Shown: positions 11,022-14,599 of the stretch, piece after piece | How positions within the stretch are numbered: the first letter of the stretch is position 1 | Layout: each line of letters starts with the position of its first letter | Notes under the pieces: generated by a model | What the model was told of the DNA's origin: nothing | Databases searched by the model: none | The model's input: only the letters and a program-made list of their open reading frames with translations | Made by a program: the position numbers and the translations under genes | DNA from: Candidatus Neomicrothrix sp. UBA4742 | Lineage (GTDB): Bacteria > Actinomycetota > Acidimicrobiia > Acidimicrobiales > Acidimicrobilacustridaceae | Reading direction: 5' to 3' | DNA: 14,599 nt | NCBI GenBank assembly: GCA_002403895.1 | Contig: DHIQ01000130.1 | Coordinates: forward strand, 1-14,599

Positions 11022-12275
11022 ATGGCGATGACGACCGACTCGGCCGACCGGCCGCGCCCACCCCTCGCCGGTGTTCGCATCCTCGAGGCCTCGATCCTGG
11101 GACCTGGCGCCATCAGCACCTCGTTGGCCGACCTCGGCGCCGACGTGATCAAGGTCGAGTCCCCCTCCGGCGACTACATCCGCCAGATGACCTGGCCGAT
11201 CGTCGAGGGCGTGTCGCTCATGCACCTGCACATCAGCCGGGGCAAGCGCAGCATCGTGCTCGACCTGAAATCCCCCGAGGGCGTCGCCACCTTCCTGGAG
11301 CTGGCGCGCCACGCCGATGCGGTGATCGAGGCCATGCGCCCCGGCGCCCTGGAACGGTGCGGCCTCGGCTTCGACGTGCTGCGCGACCTCAACCCCCGCA
11401 TCGTGTTCTGCTCGATCTCCGGCTACGGCATGACCGGGCCCTACCGCAACCTGCCTAGCCACGGCATCGCCTACGACACCTGGGCCGGACTGGTGCCGCC
11501 CGCCTATGACGGCGACGGTCATCCCTACATCCCGGAGCACCCGTCGATGGGCATCCACGCCGGACCGCTGTACGGCGCGCTCGGGGTGCTGGCCGGCATC
11601 ATCCGCGCCCGGGAGACCGGGGAGGGGTGCCGCCTCGAGATCGCCCAGAGCGACGCCGCCGCCGCCATGGACTGGTTACGCAGCGAGACCTACAAGGCCT
11701 ACGAGCGGCCCGAGGACATCGTCACTGGCAACAAGAGCGACCACTACGAGCGACGTGCCCCGGGAACGGCCGGTATGCAGGGCGGGGTCCGCTACCAGAT
11801 GTACGAATCGGCCGACGGCCACGTGCTGTTCATGGCCAGCGAGCGCGAGTTCTGGAAGAACTTCTGCACCGGCATCAGCCGCCCCGAACTGTTCGAGGCG
11901 CACCCCGGCAGCCAGTACGCCGACCACGCACGCGGCGACACCGAGCTGCGCGACGAGCTGGCGGCGATCTTCAAGACCCGCACCACGGCCGAGTGGGTAG
12001 CGTTCGCCGAGGAAAACAACACCACCATCGCACCGGTCAACACCCCCAAGACGATCGCCGATGATCCCCAGTTCCAGGACCGGATGCCGTGGCTGCCGGC
12101 ATCGGAGCACGGCATCGACATGTTGCCCAGCCCCATCAAATTCCTGGACGAAGAGCTGCCGGCTCCGGCCGTCGCCCCCACTCTCGGTCGCGACAACGAC
12201 GATGTCCTACGCGACGTCCTCGGCTGGGACGAAGCCCGCATCGCCGAGCTCCGAGCAACCGGCGCCCTCGGCTAA
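11022..12275 (+). CDS. Family III CoA-transferase (CaiB/BaiF-like), atypical active site
   Basis: Family III enzymes move CoA between carboxylic acids. The product has 417 residues, normal for the family. Family signatures are SLADLGADVIKVESPSGDYI, SRGKRSIVLDLKSPEG, AMRPGALERCGLGFDVLRDL, NPRIVFCSISGYGMTGPYR and the helix LYGALGVLAGIIRARETGEG. The catalytic Asp that usually lies about six residues before the Leu-Tyr/His of that helix (D169 in formyl-CoA transferase) is not seen: the stretch reads PSMGIHAGPLYG (M176 to G185). It may therefore use another residue, be specialised or be inactive. The start was placed at 11022; a second ATG at 11028 is equally possible, and the frame is open to 10974 but would run through the inverted repeat. 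The gene is divergent from the ferredoxin/reductase run, which suggests a shared catabolic role. The substrate cannot be told. Confidence 0.92.
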   Translation: MAMTTDSADRPRPPLAGVRILEASILGPGAISTSLADLGADVIKVESPSGDYIRQMTWPIVEGVSLMHLHISRGKRSIVLDLKSPEGVATFLELARHADAVIEAMRPGALERCGLGFDVLRDLNPRIVFCSISGYGMTGPYRNLPSHGIAYDTWAGLVPPAYDGDGHPYIPEHPSMGIHAGPLYGALGVLAGIIRARETGEGCRLEIAQSDAAAAMDWLRSETYKAYERPEDIVTGNKSDHYERRAPGTAGMQGGVRYQMYESADGHVLFMASEREFWKNFCTGISRPELFEAHPGSQYADHARGDTELRDELAAIFKTRTTAEWVAFAEENNTTIAPVNTPKTIADDPQFQDRMPWLPASEHGIDMLPSPIKFLDEELPAPAVAPTLGRDNDDVLRDVLGWDEARIAELRATGALG

Positions 12276-12412
12276 CACTCGGCTCCCTCCCCCGATTTGG
12301 CGTCGATTGTTCCCGTGGTGCGGGCAGAATCCGGCGGGAAGAGCGGGAGGGGGCGGCGAGTAGTGGACCGCAGATCTGCTCCTTCAAGAGTGACGGCTCT
12401 AACGTTGCGGGA
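12276..12412 (+). other. Intergenic region between the CoA-transferase and SDR genes
   Basis: This 137-bp gap contains no ORF worth calling. A loose inverted repeat with 6-bp arms TTCCCG (12310-12315) and CGGGAA (12335-12340) spans a 19-nt loop and has no T-run, so it is not called a terminator. The end nearest the SDR gene holds a possible -10 element, listed separately. Confidence 0.4.
12400..12405 (+). promoter_or_regulatory. Possible -10 element for a leaderless SDR transcript
   Basis: TAACGT fits the actinobacterial TANNNT -10 pattern and ends 7 nt before the SDR ATG, the distance expected for transcription starting at or next to the start codon. No good Shine-Dalgarno site is seen before this ATG (only GCGGGA touching it), and no -35 is clear. 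The call rests on one hexamer. Confidence 0.25.
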
Positions 12413-13237
12413 ATGAGCGCGTTCGCCGGCCGCCATGCGGTGATCACGGGAGGATCCAGCGGCATCGGCCTCGCCACGGCCCACGCGCTCGGCCGGCGCG
12501 GCTGTCGGGTCACCATCGTGGCCCGCCGACCGGAACTCCTCGACGCGGCCGTGGCGGAACTCACCGGCGCCGGCATCGATGCCGTCTCCTACCCGCTCGA
12601 CGTAGCCGACCACGAAGCCGTCAGGGTCACCTTTGCCACCATCGCCGCCGAGCGCGGCCCCATCGACATCCTCATCTGCAGCGCCGGGGTGGCCCGACCC
12701 GGCTACTTCATCGAGCTCGACGACGACGTCTTCCGGGAGATGATGGAGATCGACTACTTCGGCACTCTCTGGCCCATCAGGGCGGTGACGCCGGGAATGG
12801 TCGAACGAGGTCAGGGTTCCATCGTCGCCATCTCATCGGACGCTGGCCTGGTCGGGGTGTTCGGCTACACGGCCTACGGCGCCGCCAAATTCGCCGTGCG
12901 AGGCCTGCTCGAGGCGTTGCGGGCTGAGCTGGTGCCTCACGGCGTCCATGTCGGGTGCTGCTACCCGCCCGACGTCGACACCCCCCAACTCGCCGGGGAG
13001 GACCAGTACAAGCCGGACGAGACCCGGGCCATCAGCGGGTCCTTCAAGCCGATCCAGGCCGAGCAGGTCGCCCGCTGCATCGTCAAGGGCATCGAGCATC
13101 GCCGTTTCGCCCTCATGCCCGACACCGGGAGCCGGATGCTCCTCGTGCTCTCCGGCGCGGCGCCTGGGCTGGTGAACCGGGTCATGGACCGCTCAGCGCG
13201 CAAGGCTCGAAAGAGCCGGGGTGCGCGAACGACGTGA
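12413..13237 (+). CDS. Short-chain dehydrogenase/reductase, 3-ketodihydrosphingosine reductase-like
   Basis: This is a classical NAD(P)H-dependent SDR of 274 residues. The nucleotide-binding motif is ITGGSSGIG (residues 11-19), with VARRPE after the second strand, which suits NADP(H). Next come LDVADHEAV and ILICSAGVARPG in place of NNAG. Catalytic residues are S142 (VAISSDAG), Y155 and K159 (GYTAYGAAKFAVRG). The part after the active site, CCYPPDVDTPQLAGEDQYKP then ETRAIS and PIQAEQVARCIVKGI, closely recalls eukaryotic KDSR (YPPDTDTPGF..., ETR.IS..., PEQVAKQIVK). A long-chain keto or fatty-acyl-derived substrate is therefore likely, though not proven. Its TGA overlaps the GTG of the next gene, a membrane protein, so the two are probably made together. 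No serine palmitoyltransferase gene is in view, so sphingolipid synthesis cannot be claimed. Confidence 0.93.
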   Translation: MSAFAGRHAVITGGSSGIGLATAHALGRRGCRVTIVARRPELLDAAVAELTGAGIDAVSYPLDVADHEAVRVTFATIAAERGPIDILICSAGVARPGYFIELDDDVFREMMEIDYFGTLWPIRAVTPGMVERGQGSIVAISSDAGLVGVFGYTAYGAAKFAVRGLLEALRAELVPHGVHVGCCYPPDVDTPQLAGEDQYKPDETRAISGSFKPIQAEQVARCIVKGIEHRRFALMPDTGSRMLLVLSGAAPGLVNRVMDRSARKARKSRGARTT

Positions 13238-14343
13238 GCCCGATCCCCGACCAGATCCCCGAGCCGACGATCAGCGTCCCCTCCGGCGACCCGACCTCCA
13301 CCGGCCCCAACCGGTGGAAGGTCGTGTGGCGGATCCTGTTCCTGCTCGTCAGCGTGATCACCCTCTACGGACTTTTGCCGCAGCTACTGGACCTGTTCGG
13401 GGAGATCCCCAAGCTGCGAGAGCTCAACCCGATCTGGTTCGTCGCCACCGTGACGCTCGAGTGCGGCAGCTTCGTGTGTCAATGGCGGCTGACCCGCACC
13501 GCCCTCCCTCAGGTGTCGTGGTTCGTGGCCGGCACCGCCCAACTGGCGTCGAACGCGGTGGCCAAGACGGTGCCCGGCGGTGCCGCCGTCGGGGCCGCCA
13601 CCGGCTACCGGATGCTGTCGGTCTCCGGGGTGAACCGGGGCAATGTCGGCGCCGGGTTGGCCGCCACCTCGATCATCTCCAACGGCGTGCTCCTGGCCAT
13701 GCCCTTGGTGGCCATCCTCGGCTCGATCGTGAGCGCCCCGGTGCCCAGCGGCCTCGCCGTCGTGGCCTGGGGTGGTGCCCTGTTGTTCCTGGCCCTGTTC
13801 GCCACCGCGTTCGTGCTCGTCCGCTTCGACCGGCCCCTGCATGCCCTGGGCCGACTCGTCGAGCGGCTCGGCGGATGGACCAACGCCAAGCTCCACCGCA
13901 CGGGGGGACCCAAGGCCGCCGAGCTCATCCACCAGCGCGACGTGATGATCGATGCGCTCGGGTCCCGCTGGGAGGTCGCCCTGGCTGCCGCCGTCGGCAA
14001 CTGGGGCCTCGACTACCTGGCGCTGGTGGCCTGTCTGTACGCCGTCGGCGCCACCCCCCGCCTGAGCCTGATCCTGCTCGCCTACGGCGCCGCCGCGGTG
14101 CTGTCCATGATCCCCATCACCCCGGGTGGGCTCGGCTTCGTCGAGGCCGGACTCACCGCCGCCCTCATCGCCGCGGGGGTGAACGGGGACTCCGCGGTGC
14201 TCGCCACCCTGGCCTACCGCTTGGTGTCGTACTGGCTCCCGATCCCGGCCGGCCTGGTGGCCACCATCTTGTTCCGCCGCCGCTACGGCCGGGTCGACAG
14301 CCAACCCGAAGGGGCCGCCCCCGGCGCCCCCGCCGGGGTCTAG
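13234..14343 (+). CDS. YbhN/AglD-type flippase-like integral membrane protein (LPG synthase TM domain family)
   Basis: The protein has 369 residues. A polar N-terminal tail of about 30 residues is followed by some seven or eight membrane spans. Family signatures are QLASNAVAKTVPGGAAVGAA in the first half and SMIPITPGGLGFVEAGLTAAL in the second, both typical of the UPF0104/LPG-synthase membrane domain. That domain forms the flippase half of MprF and also occurs in stand-alone proteins such as YbhN and AglD. There is no C-terminal synthetase domain, so it would not make lysyl-phosphatidylglycerol; moving or supporting a lipid or lipid-linked substrate is the usual suggestion. A basic loop (RFDRPLHALGRLVERLGG) lies mid-protein. 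The GTG start was chosen because it overlaps the SDR stop as GTGA. The tight pairing suggests both act on one lipid. Confidence 0.9.
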   Translation: MSPIPDQIPEPTISVPSGDPTSTGPNRWKVVWRILFLLVSVITLYGLLPQLLDLFGEIPKLRELNPIWFVATVTLECGSFVCQWRLTRTALPQVSWFVAGTAQLASNAVAKTVPGGAAVGAATGYRMLSVSGVNRGNVGAGLAATSIISNGVLLAMPLVAILGSIVSAPVPSGLAVVAWGGALLFLALFATAFVLVRFDRPLHALGRLVERLGGWTNAKLHRTGGPKAAELIHQRDVMIDALGSRWEVALAAAVGNWGLDYLALVACLYAVGATPRLSLILLAYGAAAVLSMIPITPGGLGFVEAGLTAALIAAGVNGDSAVLATLAYRLVSYWLPIPAGLVATILFRRRYGRVDSQPEGAAPGAPAGV

Positions 14344-14376
14344 GACCCGCGCACCCGCGTCGTCGTCCGATCGGGA

Positions 14377-14414
14377 TCGTGCCACTGACTACCCCCACGG
14401 TGGCAACGGCACGA
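14377..14414 (+). repeat. Nested inverted repeats able to form alternative hairpins
   Basis: TCGTGCC (14377-14383) pairs perfectly with GGCACGA (14408-14414). The overlapping TGCCAC (14380-14385) pairs with GTGGCA (14400-14405), so the two stems exclude each other. It starts 34 nt after the flippase-like stop. It may be a T-less transcription end or mRNA stabiliser, or chance in GC-rich DNA. Confidence 0.3.
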
Positions 14415-14544
14415 CCCCACGGGAGATCGCCCTTCGGCGTGCCCGATGGCACACCAATGTCGGGACTAGCTCGACCGTCGCGCTGGTTGAGCCACGCAAC
14501 GCCAACGTCATCAGACGCTGGCCGACCACGTCGCATCCGAAGCC

Positions 14545-14550
14545 GGAGGG
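14545..14550 (+). promoter_or_regulatory. Strong Shine-Dalgarno site
   Basis: GGAGGG lies 6 nt before the ATG at 14557 and is the main reason for calling a gene at the window end. Confidence 0.65.
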
Positions 14551-14556
14551 AAACCC

Positions 14557-14599
14557 ATGCGTGACGTTCTCGAAATCGACGCTGAACTGGTCGAGCAGG
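14557..14599 (+). CDS. Start of an unidentified gene (14 codons visible)
   Basis: The ATG follows a strong Shine-Dalgarno site and opens a frame reading MRDVLEIDAELVEQ up to the window end. The acidic, helix-prone beginning suggests a soluble protein. It is too short to identify. It lies 213 bp after the flippase-like gene on the same strand and may have its own promoter. Confidence 0.55.
   Translation, partial: MRDVLEIDAELVEQ

Larger units (their letters stand above)
14344..14556 (+). other. Intergenic region before the last, partial gene
   Basis: The 213-bp gap has no ORF with codon use like its neighbours. It holds the hairpin-forming repeat listed separately and a TTGAGC at 14487-14492 that could be a -35 but has no matching -10. 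No T-run terminator follows the flippase-like gene. Confidence 0.4.

Noticed and set aside
12310..12340. TTCCCG...CGGGAA inverted repeat as a terminator of the CoA-transferase gene
   Set aside because: Loop of 19 nt, short arms and no T-run; a match of this quality is expected by chance.
13384..14385. Open frame of 333 codons on the minus strand opposite the flippase-like gene
   Set aside because: Gly/Asp/His-rich low-complexity product typical of antisense frames; the plus-strand gene has clear family motifs.

Overview
The window is GC-rich, densely packed bacterial DNA. Gene content (a complete GlgE-type alpha-glucan pathway, a small [3Fe-4S] ferredoxin with its own reductase, a family III CoA-transferase, frequent GTG starts and 4-nt overlaps) points to an actinobacterium, possibly of the Acidimicrobiia. 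That placement is inferred from gene content only. No RNA gene, insertion sequence, CRISPR array, origin or phage gene was seen.

Region 1 (1-8533, minus strand) is one tightly coupled operon for making branched alpha-glucan from trehalose: glgE, then a treS-maltokinase fusion, then malQ, then glgB (cut by the window edge). Gaps are 2 nt, 4 nt and a 4-nt overlap. TreS isomerises trehalose to maltose, the fused kinase makes maltose 1-phosphate, GlgE adds maltosyl units to a glucan and GlgB branches it. MalQ, a 4-alpha-glucanotransferase, sits inside the set and could recycle short maltooligosaccharides.

Region 2 (8683-10931, minus strand) is a second co-directional run: a [3Fe-4S] ferredoxin, an FAD/NAD(P)H ferredoxin reductase, a 56-residue Nudix-like remnant and a YhhN/TMEM86-type lysoplasmalogenase. 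The last three are joined by 4-nt overlaps. No cytochrome P450 or other oxygenase partner is in view. A 149-bp gap separates this run from glgE.

Region 3 (10932-14599, plus strand) starts at a 90-bp divergent intergenic region that carries a perfect 7-bp-arm inverted repeat against the start of a CaiB/BaiF-family CoA-transferase gene. That gene seems to lack the usual catalytic aspartate. It is followed by a short-chain dehydrogenase with clear resemblance to 3-ketodihydrosphingosine reductase, overlapping by 4 nt with a YbhN/LPG-synthase-type multi-spanning membrane protein. The first 14 codons of a further gene with a strong Shine-Dalgarno site close the window.

Most genes are ordinary members of known families. 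The items most worth checking are the malQ insertion in the GlgE operon, the truncated Nudix mini-gene held between two overlaps, the inverted repeat, the atypical CoA-transferase active site and the KDSR-like/flippase-like pair.
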